A DNA stretch of 64,000 nt, taken from Campylobacterales bacterium (GTDB taxonomy: Bacteria; Campylobacterota; Campylobacteria; Campylobacterales; Sulfurimonadaceae). Where the stretch lies: NCBI GenBank assembly GCA_016938735.1, contig JAFGUB010000026.1:19591-83590 (forward strand). Reading direction: 5' to 3'. How positions within the stretch are numbered: position 1 is the stretch's first letter; each line of letters opens with the position of its first letter. Positions 55,221-63,973 of this stretch are shown piece after piece. The position numbers and the translations under genes are program-made. The notes beneath the pieces are model-generated. The model was not told the origin of the DNA. It ran no database searches and saw only the letters and a program-made list of their open reading frames with translations.

Positions 55221-56285
55221 ATGAGGGATTTGGAAGCGAAGATTCGCGTAGGAGAGCGCATCAATTTTGATGAAGCGCTGAGCTTGTATGACTGGGATCT
55301 CTTTACGCTGGGGCAACTCGCCGACGCCAAGCGCCGAGAGCGCTACGGCAACAAAAGCTTTTTCAACATCAACCGCCACATCAACCCCACCAACGTCTGC
55401 AAGGATGTCTGCAAATTCTGCGCCTACTCCGCCAGCCGCAAAAACCCCAACCCCTACACCATGAGCCATGAGGAGATTTTGGGCATTGTCGATGGGATCG
55501 TGGATCGGGGTATCAAAGAGGTCCACATCGTCTCCGCGCATAACCCTGAGGCGGGTTTGGAGTGGTATCTGCAGGTTTTTGCCAAGATCAAGGCAAAGTA
55601 TCCAAGCGTACATGTAAAGGCGCTCACGGCGGCGGAGGTGCATTTTTTAGCCGAGCAGTACGCCAAGAGCTATGATGAGATTTTGGATCTGATGATCGAA
55701 TACGGCGTCGATTCCATGCCCGGCGGGGGCGCGGAGATCTTCGATGAGACGGTGCGCGATTACATCTGTAAAGGCAAAGTAACGTCGCAGCAGTGGCTGG
55801 AGATTCACCGCAAATGGCATGAGCGCGGGCGCGAGAGCAACGTCACGATGCTCTTTGGGCACGTCGAAAAAAGAGAGCACCGGATTGATCACATGATGCG
55901 CGTGCGCGATTTGCAAGATCAGACCGGTGGCTTCAACGCCTTTATCCCGCTGGTCTATCAGAGCGAAAACAACTTCTTACATGTAAAGGAGTTCATCACC
56001 GCGCACGAGATCCTCAAAACCTACGCCATCGCCCGCATCGTGCTGGACAACGTTGCCCACCTCAAAGCCTACTGGGTCACCTCTACCGTGAGTCTCGCCC
56101 TCGTGGCGCAGGAGTTCGGGGCGGATGATCTTGACGGCACCATCGAGCGCGAATCCATCAACTCCGCCGCCGGAGCCGCGAGTGCACATGGGATCGATCT
56201 GGCGCAGTTTGTGGGCTTGATCAAAAACAGCGGGTTTACGCCGGTAGAACGCGACAGTCTTTATAATGAAATCAAAATCTGGTAA
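55221..56285 (+). CDS. mqnE: Aminodeoxyfutalosine synthase (menaquinone synthesis)
   Basis: This is a 354-residue radical SAM enzyme of the futalosine menaquinone pathway. The cluster motif is CKDVCKFC (C-x3-C-x2-C). VDSMPGGGAEIFDETVRDYIC, NVTMLFGHVEKREHRIDHM and TGGFNAFIPL distinguish MqnE from MqnC. The start is the ATG preceded by AAGAGG; an earlier in-frame ATG overlaps the -10 box and is unlikely. An exact TTACATGTAA in the gene is read LHV. Confidence 0.88.
   Translation: MRDLEAKIRVGERINFDEALSLYDWDLFTLGQLADAKRRERYGNKSFFNINRHINPTNVCKDVCKFCAYSASRKNPNPYTMSHEEILGIVDGIVDRGIKEVHIVSAHNPEAGLEWYLQVFAKIKAKYPSVHVKALTAAEVHFLAEQYAKSYDEILDLMIEYGVDSMPGGGAEIFDETVRDYICKGKVTSQQWLEIHRKWHERGRESNVTMLFGHVEKREHRIDHMMRVRDLQDQTGGFNAFIPLVYQSENNFLHVKEFITAHEILKTYAIARIVLDNVAHLKAYWVTSTVSLALVAQEFGADDLDGTIERESINSAAGAASAHGIDLAQFVGLIKNSGFTPVERDSLYNEIKIW
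55977..55986. repeat. TTACATGTAA palindrome in mqnE
   Basis: Exact; read LHV. Confidence 0.9.
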
Positions 56286-56288
56286 GGT

Positions 56289-56298
56289 TTACATGTAA
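56289..56298. repeat. TTACATGTAA palindrome overlapping the YjbR-like gene's Shine-Dalgarno sequence
   Basis: Exact intergenic copy; AAAGGAG starts within it (56297). Confidence 0.9.
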
Positions 56299-56310
56299 AG
56301 GAGCAAAACA

Positions 56311-56664
56311 ATGAACCTAGAAGCGCTAGAATCCTACCTCGCCGCCAAAAAAGGTGCCTGCAAAGAGTTCCCCTTCGGCGAAGAGGCGATGGTGTACAAG
56401 GTGGCGGGCAAGATGTTTGCGCTCGCGGCGCATCAAGAGACACCGCTGCGCCTCACGCTCAAGGCGACACCCGAAGATGCGCTGGGGTACCGCGCGATCT
56501 ACCCTTGCGTGCGCGAGGGCTACTACATGAACAAAAAGCACTGGAACACCGTTACGCTTGACGGTACGATGGAAGATAGGGTGCTGGAGCGGATGATCGA
56601 TGAGTCGTATGGTCTGGTGGTGGCGGGTTTGAGCAAAAAAGAGCGTGCGGCGTTAGAGGAATAA
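56311..56664 (+). CDS. MmcQ/YjbR-family protein
   Basis: This is a 117-residue protein with the YjbR double-wing fold pattern: KGACKEFPFGEEAMVYKVAGKMFAL near the N-terminus, then GYRAIYPCVREGYYMNKKHWNTV. Members are DNA-binding-like proteins of uncertain function. Its AAAGGAG Shine-Dalgarno sequence overlaps the last bases of TTACATGTAA upstream. It sits between mqnE and the antiporter gene. Confidence 0.85.
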   Translation: MNLEALESYLAAKKGACKEFPFGEEAMVYKVAGKMFALAAHQETPLRLTLKATPEDALGYRAIYPCVREGYYMNKKHWNTVTLDGTMEDRVLERMIDESYGLVVAGLSKKERAALEE

Positions 56665-56686
56665 GCGTTACATGTTAGGAGGGCGG

Positions 56687-57904
56687 ATGGACGCACTGTT
56701 GTATCTGGGGGTGATTTTTGTCGTCGGTGCGCTGATGCAGTGGCTCTCTCCGAAAATCGGCCTTCCTGAGGTGGTGGGGTATCTGCTTGCGGGTATCGTG
56801 ATGGGACCGGAGGTGCTGAGGATCGTGCCGCAGAGCTTTGTAGATGCGTCGCAGATCGTGATCGATATCGCTCTGGCGATCATCGCCGTGTTGGTCGGTG
56901 CAACGCTCAAGTGGGGTTTTTTGTGCGCTCATGCCAAAGAGGTGATCTTGATCACGCTTTTTCAATCGCTCTTTAGCTTTATGGCGGTGTTGCTTGGTTT
57001 TTGGTTTTTGGGCGCGTGGCTGGGCATTGAAGAGGCTTATCGACTCAGCGCGGCTTTGTTGCTTGCAGCGATTGCGACGGCAACCGATACCGCTTCGCCG
57101 ATGGCCATTATCCGTCAGCTTCGCGCCAAGGGGCCTTTTACATCGACCTTTTTGGCGGTGATCGCCCTAGATGACGCACTGAGCCTGATGATGTTCGCGC
57201 TGTGTGTATCGCTGGGCTCACTTTTGACGGGTTCGATCCCTTTTGAGCTCTTTGGGATGGCGGAGAGTCTGGGGCTGATTGCGCTTTCGATGTTGCTTGG
57301 CGTCTGCGGGGCGCTGCTCAATCTCCTCTTTGAACGTCTGTGCGCGAACAACAAGGCGATGGAGACGATTGCTACGTTGGGGTTGGTGCTCATCGTCTAT
57401 CAGCAGAGCCGTGCGTGGGGTTTGGAACCCTTGCTTGCGGCGATGGCGATGGGGGTGGTGATGAGCAACGGCTCTAGGGGCTTCGATCTGATCCATCGTG
57501 AGATCGACGAGCATCTCTTCAACATCATTTTGATCCTCTTTTTTATTCTGAGTGCGATGCATCTCAAGCCTGCGGCGCTTCTGGCTTTACCGTGGATGAT
57601 CGCGGCGTATGTGCTGCTGCGTCTGGCGGGAAAAGTGCTTGGTGCAAACCTTGGGGCGCGTAGTGCGCACAGCCTCCCTTTTACCCGCCGCTATCTGGGC
57701 TGGGCGTTGCTGCCGCAGGCGGGTATCTCGATCGGCTTGGTGCTCTCTTTGCAGCAAAACCCGCTCTTCGCCCCTGTGGCTTCAATGGTGCTTGGGGTGA
57801 TTATTGCGGCTACCTTTATCCATGAACTGCTGGGGCCGTTGGTCGTCAACTATGTGTTGCTGCGCAGTCAAGAGAGCGATGTGCGCCCCGATGGGGAGGA
57901 TTGA
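56687..57904 (+). CDS. CPA2-type cation/proton antiporter
   Basis: This is a 405-residue polytopic protein with about 11-12 hydrophobic helices. GLPEVVGYLLAGIVMGPEVL is the opening signature of Kef/NapA-type antiporters. ATATDTASPMAI and IALDDALSLMMFA carry the acidic residues of the transport site. No C-terminal TrkA-N domain, so the exchanger is not NAD-gated like KefC. Start chosen at the ATG after AGGAGG; the leader contains TTACATGTTA, a one-mismatch palindrome. Substrate Na+ or K+ not decidable. Confidence 0.82.
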   Translation: MDALLYLGVIFVVGALMQWLSPKIGLPEVVGYLLAGIVMGPEVLRIVPQSFVDASQIVIDIALAIIAVLVGATLKWGFLCAHAKEVILITLFQSLFSFMAVLLGFWFLGAWLGIEEAYRLSAALLLAAIATATDTASPMAIIRQLRAKGPFTSTFLAVIALDDALSLMMFALCVSLGSLLTGSIPFELFGMAESLGLIALSMLLGVCGALLNLLFERLCANNKAMETIATLGLVLIVYQQSRAWGLEPLLAAMAMGVVMSNGSRGFDLIHREIDEHLFNIILILFFILSAMHLKPAALLALPWMIAAYVLLRLAGKVLGANLGARSAHSLPFTRRYLGWALLPQAGISIGLVLSLQQNPLFAPVASMVLGVIIAATFIHELLGPLVVNYVLLRSQESDVRPDGED

Positions 57905-57926
57905 TGAAGCCAAGAGGAGTTATTGC

Positions 57927-57932
57927 TATAAT
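57927..57932 (+). promoter_or_regulatory. -10 box upstream of the glutamine amidotransferase gene
   Basis: TATAAT lies 32 bases before the ATG at 57965. No matching -35. Confidence 0.5.
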
Positions 57933-57964
57933 GACAAAAATTTTTCGAAACGAGTGAACGCCTT

Positions 57965-58534
57965 ATGGTTTTGATGATCGACAATTATGACAGTTTTACC
58001 TACAACATCGTGCAGTACTGCCGCGAGCTTGGAGCCGATCTGCGCATTATCCGCAATGACGAGCTGAGTCTTGAAGAGATCATAGCGCTGCGCCCTGAGA
58101 AGATCATCATCTCTCCCGGCCCCGCCACGCCCGATGATGCGGGTGTGACGCTGAGCGTGATTGATTATTTCAAAGATAAGTTGCCGATTTTGGGGATTTG
58201 TCTGGGGCATCAAAGCATCGCGCAGGTCTTTGGGGGCAAGGTGGTGCAGGCCAAAAATATGATGCACGGCAAAACGTCACTGATGCAGCGCAGCGGCGAA
58301 TGCGCTATCTTCGACAAACTCCCCGAACTCTTCACCGCCACGCGCTACCACTCGCTCATCGTGCAACAAGAGGATTTGCCCGGGGTCATCGAACCCAAAG
58401 CCTACAGCAGCGATGATCATGAGATCATGGCGCTCAAGATCAAAGACCTGCCCATCTACGGGGTGCAGTTTCACCCCGAATCGATTATGAGCGAGTTTGG
58501 GCATGAGATTTTGGATAACTTTCTGAAATTATGA
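57965..58534 (+). CDS. Glutamine amidotransferase of anthranilate/aminodeoxychorismate synthase
   Basis: This is a 189-residue class I amidotransferase: MIDNYDSFTYNIVQY, ISPGPATPDDAG, catalytic Cys in GICLGHQSIAQVFGG, and His-Glu in GVQFHPESI. It supplies ammonia to TrpE or PabB. No partner gene is adjacent, so TrpG and PabA cannot be separated; one protein may serve both. Its stop overlaps the next gene by four bases. Confidence 0.88.
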   Translation: MVLMIDNYDSFTYNIVQYCRELGADLRIIRNDELSLEEIIALRPEKIIISPGPATPDDAGVTLSVIDYFKDKLPILGICLGHQSIAQVFGGKVVQAKNMMHGKTSLMQRSGECAIFDKLPELFTATRYHSLIVQQEDLPGVIEPKAYSSDDHEIMALKIKDLPIYGVQFHPESIMSEFGHEILDNFLKL

Positions 58535-59721
58535 AGCTTCGGCTGCTGCTCTTTGCGCTGCTGCTCATCGACGCGGCTGTTTTAGTCCTCAAAATCCCCG
58601 ACCTATCCATCAGCTACCGCGAAGCGGAGCTCTTTTTCCACGGTGAGCACCTGTTACGCCGTTTGATTCTCTTTTCGACGTCGCTTTTCGGGCAAAACGA
58701 CTACGCCCTGCGGCTGCCGATGGTGCTCTTACATGTAGGCACAACCCTATTGCTCTATCTGCTGGCCAAGCCTTATATCCGTTATGAACGCGACCGCATC
58801 TGGCTCGTCGGGATCTTTGTATTGCTGCCGGGGGTGAGCAGTTCGGCGCTGCTGGTCGATGCAGCCGGCTTGGTGCTTTTTGCGCTGATGCTCTTTTTGG
58901 TCCTCTTTGAACGCGCCAGAACCTTTTCGTACGGCGTGCTGGCGCTGCTGTTTCTGGTCGATCAAAGCTTTATGATCCTCTATACGGCACTGCTGCTCTA
59001 TGCGGCCCAGCGGCGCGACGGACTGCTCTTTGGGCTCAGTGCGGTTTTGCTGAGCACGGGTTTTTGGTGGTACGGCGTGGATGTGGGCGGCGTACCTAAA
59101 AGCCGATTTCTCGATACGCTCGGTTTGTATGCGGTCGTATTCTCTCCGATTATCTTTTTTTACCTTTTTTACATCATTTACCGCAGAACCTTTCTGGGTC
59201 CTAGAGAGCACCTCTATTATATTGCCGCCGTTGCGCTTGCCGTCTCTTTGCTGCTGTCGTTTCGGCAGCGGGTCGAGCTTTCCGTATTCGCCCCTTACGT
59301 GATGGCTTCGTTGCCTCTGGCGATGCAGGCTTTTTTCCACTCTTACCGCGTACGTCTGCGTGTACACCGCCGAAAATACCGCATCTGGTTTACGGTGGCG
59401 CTCACACTTTTGCTGCTGCATACCGTCGTGGTCTTTTTTCACAAGACGATCTATCTCTTTTTGGACAAGCCTTCGAGACTCTTTGCCTATCGCTTACATG
59501 TAGCCGGCGATTTGGCTGCAAAGCTTAAATCTCACGGTATTACATGTATCGATGCGGGACATCCACATATGTCGCTTCGACTCAAGTATTACGGTATCGA
59601 GGCTTGTAACGGTTACGTTTTGGCTTCGGATCGGCAGAGTGAAACCGATATAGATGTTACAATAAGATACATGCAAAAGCCAATTTACCCAGCATTTGTT
59701 ACTAATATACCCAAAAACTAG
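58531..59721 (+). CDS. Polytopic membrane protein, GT83/PMT-like glycosyltransferase candidate
   Basis: This is a 396-residue protein with about nine transmembrane helices and a C-terminal soluble part (about 325-396). The first luminal loop has ISYREAELFFHG, close to the acidic loop of ArnT/PMT-type lipid-dependent glycosyltransferases, followed by NDYALRLPMVLLH. The tail DAGHPHMSLRLKYYGIEACNG resembles the C-terminal domain of these enzymes. Acceptor and sugar donor are unknown. It contains three one-mismatch palindromes. Confidence 0.65.
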   Translation: MKLRLLLFALLLIDAAVLVLKIPDLSISYREAELFFHGEHLLRRLILFSTSLFGQNDYALRLPMVLLHVGTTLLLYLLAKPYIRYERDRIWLVGIFVLLPGVSSSALLVDAAGLVLFALMLFLVLFERARTFSYGVLALLFLVDQSFMILYTALLLYAAQRRDGLLFGLSAVLLSTGFWWYGVDVGGVPKSRFLDTLGLYAVVFSPIIFFYLFYIIYRRTFLGPREHLYYIAAVALAVSLLLSFRQRVELSVFAPYVMASLPLAMQAFFHSYRVRLRVHRRKYRIWFTVALTLLLLHTVVVFFHKTIYLFLDKPSRLFAYRLHVAGDLAAKLKSHGITCIDAGHPHMSLRLKYYGIEACNGYVLASDRQSETDIDVTIRYMQKPIYPAFVTNIPKN

Positions 59722-59773
59722 AGTTTAATGTCACATTTCTCCCTTCGATGAAGTCTGCACGGCTACTAGATGC

Positions 59774-59779
59774 TATAAT
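59774..59779 (+). promoter_or_regulatory. -10 box of aclBA
   Basis: TATAAT is 35 bases upstream of the aclB ATG, with AAGGGG as Shine-Dalgarno sequence. Confidence 0.55.
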
Positions 59780-59813
59780 CTTCGTCAAACTTTAATCATA
59801 CGAAGGGGTTGCA

Positions 59814-61133
59814 ATGGCTCAAAGAGCGATACGTGAATACGACGGCAAAGCTATTTTCGCGAAGCACTGGACCAAATATTTCAGTGGATTTCATTACGGT
59901 TTCAAATCGGTTCTGGTTACCAGTGGTGCGGAACTTAAAGCGAAAGCGAAAGAGCACGGGTTTGAGTGGCTCAGTCAGGAGCCCCTGGTTGCGAAGCCGG
60001 ATATGCTCTTCGGAAAGCGCGGCAAGAACAATTTGGTACTCTTTAAAACCAACAAACCGGGCGACGTAACGCTGGATGAGGCGGCGGCATGGATCGATGA
60101 GAAGATCTCCAAAACGACCACGCTGCTCACAGGCCAACACGGTACGCTGAGCCACTTTATCGTCGAGCCGTTCACGCCGCACACCCAAGAGCAGGAGTAT
60201 TACATCTCCGCGACTACCGTCGGCGAAGACGACGTACTCTTCATGTCTGCCGAAGGGGGCATGGAAGTTGAAGAGGGCTGGGATGAGAAGGTCAACGAAG
60301 TGCGCATCCCCATCAACATGAGCGATGCCGATATGGAGCACGCGATCAAAGCCAATGTCCCCTCCGATATTCCGGCTGCAACCCGCCAGAGCTTTACCTC
60401 GTTTGCAATCCAGTTCTTTAAGTTTTACCGCGATATGAATTTCGCTTACCTCGAAATCAACCCTATCGTTATGCTTGCCAACAACGAGATGGCGATTCTT
60501 GACCTGGTTGCGCGTCTTGACGATACGGCAGGCTTTATGATGGGCGAAGCGTGGGGCGAGATCGAGTTCCCAACCGCTTTTGGTATGGAAGATCAGTCAC
60601 CTGAAGAGAAGGCCATTGCCGAAGCCGACGCCAAATCGGGCGCGTCGCTTAAGCTGACCATTCTCAACCCCATGGGGCGCATCTGGACGATGGTCGCCGG
60701 CGGTGGGGCATCGGTCGTGTATGCTGATACTATCGCCGACCTTTCAGGTGACGTTAAAGATTTGGCTAACTACGGCGAATACTCCGGCGGACCGACCACA
60801 GGTGAGACCAAATTTTATGCCGAGACGGTGCTTGATCTTATGACCCGCCACAAAGACCCCAAAGGGCGGAATAAAATTCTCATCATCGGCGGTGCGATCG
60901 CTAACTTTACCGATGTGGCCAAAACCTTTACCGGAATCATTCAAGCGTTTGAAGTGTACGCTGAAAAGATGAAAGCGCACAACACCCGAATCTATGTTCG
61001 TCGCGGCGGACCCAACTTCGAAAAGGGTCTCAAAGACATCAAAGCGGCTGCCGATCGACTCGGCCTTTATATCGAAGTGTACGGGCCTGAAACCCACGTC
61101 ACCGACATCGTGCGTATGGCACTAGCGAAGTAA
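59814..61133 (+). CDS. aclB: ATP-citrate lyase small (beta) subunit
   Basis: This is a 439-residue protein. The N-terminal half is an ATP-grasp domain (REYDGKAIFAKHW, FAYLEINPIVML, LDLVARLDDTAGF). The second half resembles the succinyl-CoA synthetase beta C-terminal domain (MVAGGGASVVYADTIADL, GEYSGGPT, LIIGGAIANFTDV). With AclA it cleaves citrate to acetyl-CoA and oxaloacetate, the key step of the reverse TCA cycle. aclA follows 11 bases later. Confidence 0.94.
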   Translation: MAQRAIREYDGKAIFAKHWTKYFSGFHYGFKSVLVTSGAELKAKAKEHGFEWLSQEPLVAKPDMLFGKRGKNNLVLFKTNKPGDVTLDEAAAWIDEKISKTTTLLTGQHGTLSHFIVEPFTPHTQEQEYYISATTVGEDDVLFMSAEGGMEVEEGWDEKVNEVRIPINMSDADMEHAIKANVPSDIPAATRQSFTSFAIQFFKFYRDMNFAYLEINPIVMLANNEMAILDLVARLDDTAGFMMGEAWGEIEFPTAFGMEDQSPEEKAIAEADAKSGASLKLTILNPMGRIWTMVAGGGASVVYADTIADLSGDVKDLANYGEYSGGPTTGETKFYAETVLDLMTRHKDPKGRNKILIIGGAIANFTDVAKTFTGIIQAFEVYAEKMKAHNTRIYVRRGGPNFEKGLKDIKAAADRLGLYIEVYGPETHVTDIVRMALAK

Positions 61134-61144
61134 GGAGAATATTT

Positions 61145-62962
61145 ATGGGTGCACTATTTACCAAAGAGACACAAGCCATTTTCTGGAACAACAATGCCAG
61201 CGCCATCCAGCGTATGCTCGATTATGACTATGTTATCAACCGTTCAAAGCCTTCGGTAGCCGCGATTGTCGCGCCGACCTCTAACAATCTGTTCGAGAAG
61301 TTTTTCTATGGTCCTGACGAGATCATGATTCCCCTCTACCGAAACACCGCCGATGCCGCAAAAGCGCATCCCAAAGCGGACGTCCTGCTCAACTTCGCAT
61401 CGTTTCGTACCGCTTATGATGTTACCATGGAAGCGATTGCTATCAAAGGACAGTTTAGAACCGTGATGGTGACGGCTGAAGGGATCCCCGAGCGTCTGGC
61501 GCGCAAAATGAACCAAGCGGCGCGCGATGCGGGCGTAATCGTGATCGGTCCGGCTACGGTCGGCGGTATCGCTCCGGGTGCATTCAAAATCGCCAATGTC
61601 GGTGGTACGATTGAAAACATCGTCAGCTCTAAACTCCACCGCGCGGGCTCTTGTGGTCTTGTGACGCGATCCGGTGGTCTTTTTAATGAGCTCTCTAACA
61701 TCATCAGTATCAACGCTGACGGTATCGCGGAAGGTGTGGCCATCGGCGGAGACCGTTTTGTCGGCTCGGTCTTTATCGACAACTTGCTGCGTATGCAAAA
61801 CAACCCTCAGGTGAAGTACATGGTACTGCTGGGTGAAGTGGGTGGTACTGAAGAGTATAAGGTGATCGAAGCCGTCAAATCCGGCAAAATCACCAAACCG
61901 ATCATCGCATGGTGTATCGGTACGATTGCCAAGCATTTTAGCTCGGGTGTACAGTTTGGTCACGCGGGTGCTTCGGCCAATGCCGATGCTGAAACGGCAG
62001 CAGCCAAGAACACAGCGATGGCGGAAGCCGGTATCTATGTTCCTGAGTCATTTAACGACCTGCCGCTCAAGATCAACGAAGTCTATAACAAGCTCAAGGC
62101 AGAAGGCGTGATCGGTGAGATCGAAGAGCCCGAACTGCGCAAAGTACCAAGCGTACGCCGCGCCAAGCAATTTATCTGTACCATTTCCGATGACCGTGGC
62201 GATGAAGCAACCTACGCAGGATATCCGATCAGCTCTGTCGCGACGCCCGATACCGGCTTTGGTATCGGCGACGTAATGTCACTGCTCTGGTTCAAAAAAC
62301 GCTACCCCAAATGGGCAACCGACTATATTGAAACGGTCATCAAAACAGTAGCCGACCACGGCCCTGCCGTATCCGGCGCGCACAATGCGAAAGTAACGGC
62401 GCGTGCAGGCAAAGACGTGATCAGCTCGCTGGTGACGGGCTTGCTTACCATCGGCCCACGCTTTGGCGGTGCGATCGACGACGCGGCGCGATACTTCAAG
62501 TACGCGAACGACAATGGTATGAGTCCCAAAGAGTTCATCGATTATATGAAAAAAGAGGGGATTCCCATTTCAGGTATCGGGCACCGTATCAAATCGGTAC
62601 GTAACCCGGACCTGCGCGTCAGCGGACTGAAAAAATATGCGGCTGAGTTCTTCCCTGCGACTCCGCTACTTGATTATGCGCTGGAAGTTGAAAAATTGAC
62701 CACGTCTAAAAAAGACAACCTGATTCTCAACGTAGACGGCACCATCGGTATCTTGATGGTCGATATGTGGCGTGCTTTGGGCTATTGCGAAAAAGAGATT
62801 GACGGCTTTATCGATGCAGGCGCACTCAATGCCTTCTTCGTAGTAGGTCGCTCAATTGGCTTTATCGGTCATATCCTTGATGAAAAACGTCTGGGTATGC
62901 CGATGTACCGCCACCCCATGGATGACATTCTTTACAATGTCGAAAAAGCGGAAGAGATTTAA
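61145..62962 (+). CDS. aclA: ATP-citrate lyase large (alpha) subunit
   Basis: This is a 605-residue protein. The N-terminal part is a succinyl-CoA synthetase alpha-like CoA-binding and ligase domain, with the phospho-histidine in VQFGHAGASAN. The C-terminal part is a citrate-synthase-like lyase domain with catalytic His in GIGHRIKSVRNPD. Length fits Chlorobium AclA. Together with aclB it marks the organism as a reverse TCA autotroph. A GGAG site precedes the ATG. Confidence 0.95.
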   Translation: MGALFTKETQAIFWNNNASAIQRMLDYDYVINRSKPSVAAIVAPTSNNLFEKFFYGPDEIMIPLYRNTADAAKAHPKADVLLNFASFRTAYDVTMEAIAIKGQFRTVMVTAEGIPERLARKMNQAARDAGVIVIGPATVGGIAPGAFKIANVGGTIENIVSSKLHRAGSCGLVTRSGGLFNELSNIISINADGIAEGVAIGGDRFVGSVFIDNLLRMQNNPQVKYMVLLGEVGGTEEYKVIEAVKSGKITKPIIAWCIGTIAKHFSSGVQFGHAGASANADAETAAAKNTAMAEAGIYVPESFNDLPLKINEVYNKLKAEGVIGEIEEPELRKVPSVRRAKQFICTISDDRGDEATYAGYPISSVATPDTGFGIGDVMSLLWFKKRYPKWATDYIETVIKTVADHGPAVSGAHNAKVTARAGKDVISSLVTGLLTIGPRFGGAIDDAARYFKYANDNGMSPKEFIDYMKKEGIPISGIGHRIKSVRNPDLRVSGLKKYAAEFFPATPLLDYALEVEKLTTSKKDNLILNVDGTIGILMVDMWRALGYCEKEIDGFIDAGALNAFFVVGRSIGFIGHILDEKRLGMPMYRHPMDDILYNVEKAEEI

Positions 62963-62970
62963 TCTCTTCC
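62950..62970 (+). terminator. Hairpin at the end of aclA
   Basis: GGAAGAGA and TCTCTTCC pair around TTTAA, which includes the stop codon TAA. The T-run after it is weak (CTCTCTTT). Likely transcript end of aclBA. Confidence 0.5.
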
Positions 62971-63012
62971 ACCCTCTCTTTAAAAAATTCTCCTTCTTTT
63001 TCTTCTCTGCGT

Positions 63013-63018
63013 TATAAT
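63013..63018 (+). promoter_or_regulatory. -10 box of the isolated prepilin gene
   Basis: TATAAT is followed three bases later by TTACATGTAA, which covers the expected transcript start. The ATG is 28 bases downstream with AAAGGG before it. Confidence 0.6.
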
Positions 63019-63021
63019 CCT

Positions 63022-63031
63022 TTACATGTAA
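63022..63031. repeat. TTACATGTAA palindrome at the transcript start of the isolated prepilin gene
   Basis: Exact intergenic copy, three bases after TATAAT. Confidence 0.9.
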
Positions 63032-63046
63032 CCAAAAGGGTTGTCT

Positions 63047-63862
63047 ATGATACGTCGCGCGTTAACCATGATTGAGTTGGTATTTGTCATCGTTGTGATA
63101 GGGATATTGTCTGCAGTATTGATTCCGAGGATGGAACGTGACTCGCTTCGGGAGGCTGCACTTCAGGTTGCATCACATATACGTTATACGCAACATTTGG
63201 CAATAGTGGATGATAAGTATATACCTGACACATCATTTTCTGATGAACCAGCTGTTAAGATCGCAAACTGTCAAGGCGATCCAACTATTAATACTCGAGA
63301 TGAATGTCATGCTAGATATTGGTATTTGGGTAGATGGACAATACGTTTCTATGAGAACTTGTCTTTTGAATCGGGCAGCTCGGGTTGTTCTGACGATGAT
63401 TATCCAAATGTGTGGTCGTATTCAATTTTTTCAGATCAAGTAGCTTTTACGGGAAATCCAGATCTTAGTGAAATGGCCAGAAATCCAATAAATCCTAATC
63501 AGTTCCTATCTGGTGGTTACAACAATATCTTATGTGTTGATAACAAGGATAAATCAGATGATGCGCAGTCAATGGCTGAGATGAGGCTAGGAATGAAATT
63601 CGATATCAAAGATATAGATTTCTCAGGCGGCTGCCGAAGTAATGTCCGCTACGTAAGCTTTGATCATTTAGGGCGTCCGTTTAACTCATTCCCGAATAAT
63701 GGACTGCCTTATCAAATAGGTACAGGCGGGTGGCATAGGCTAATCTCATCTCAATGTCAAATTACACTTTGCAGTGTAGGTGATTGCAATAGCGCAGGGT
63801 CGGAAGAAAAAGTGACGATTGCAATCGAGCCAGAGACAGGTTACGTCCATATTTTGAACTAA
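63047..63862 (+). CDS. GspH-like type IV prepilin, isolated from the pilus locus
   Basis: This is a 271-residue prepilin with leader MIRRA then LTMIELVFVIVVIGILSAVL. Ala precedes the cut and Thr-Met replaces the usual Thr-Leu; Glu5 is kept. The globular part has eight or more cysteines (NCQGD, DECHARYW, SGCSDDD, SQCQITLCSVGDCNS), much richer than the other pilins. YVSFDHLGRPF matches the GspH-type block in the minor pilin at 8.3 kb. Start chosen at the ATG; a TTG two codons upstream is possible. Codon use is visibly AT-richer than its neighbours, which hints at transfer or relaxed selection. Confidence 0.8.
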   Translation: MIRRALTMIELVFVIVVIGILSAVLIPRMERDSLREAALQVASHIRYTQHLAIVDDKYIPDTSFSDEPAVKIANCQGDPTINTRDECHARYWYLGRWTIRFYENLSFESGSSGCSDDDYPNVWSYSIFSDQVAFTGNPDLSEMARNPINPNQFLSGGYNNILCVDNKDKSDDAQSMAEMRLGMKFDIKDIDFSGGCRSNVRYVSFDHLGRPFNSFPNNGLPYQIGTGGWHRLISSQCQITLCSVGDCNSAGSEEKVTIAIEPETGYVHILN

Positions 63863-63897
63863 ATGACAAATTTATTGCACTTTCTCTCAAAACCCTC

Positions 63898-63926
63898 TTG
63901 ACATTCCCTTCTTATTCTCCTATAAT
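63898..63926 (+). promoter_or_regulatory. Perfect consensus sigma-70 promoter at the right edge
   Basis: TTGACA, exactly 17 bases, TATAAT. No coding start follows inside the window; the leader carries a 6-bp hairpin. This strength suits an rRNA or other stable-RNA operon beginning beyond the edge. Confidence 0.8.
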
Positions 63927-63954
63927 TCCCGTCCACAAACGATGAGACCTCGAA

Positions 63955-63973
63955 AGAGCGTCTAGGTCGCTCT
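63955..63973 (+). other. Leader hairpin downstream of the consensus promoter
   Basis: AGAGCG and CGCTCT flank TCTAGGT, starting about 22 bases after the expected transcript start. Could be part of an rRNA leader; no boxA was recognised. Confidence 0.4.
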
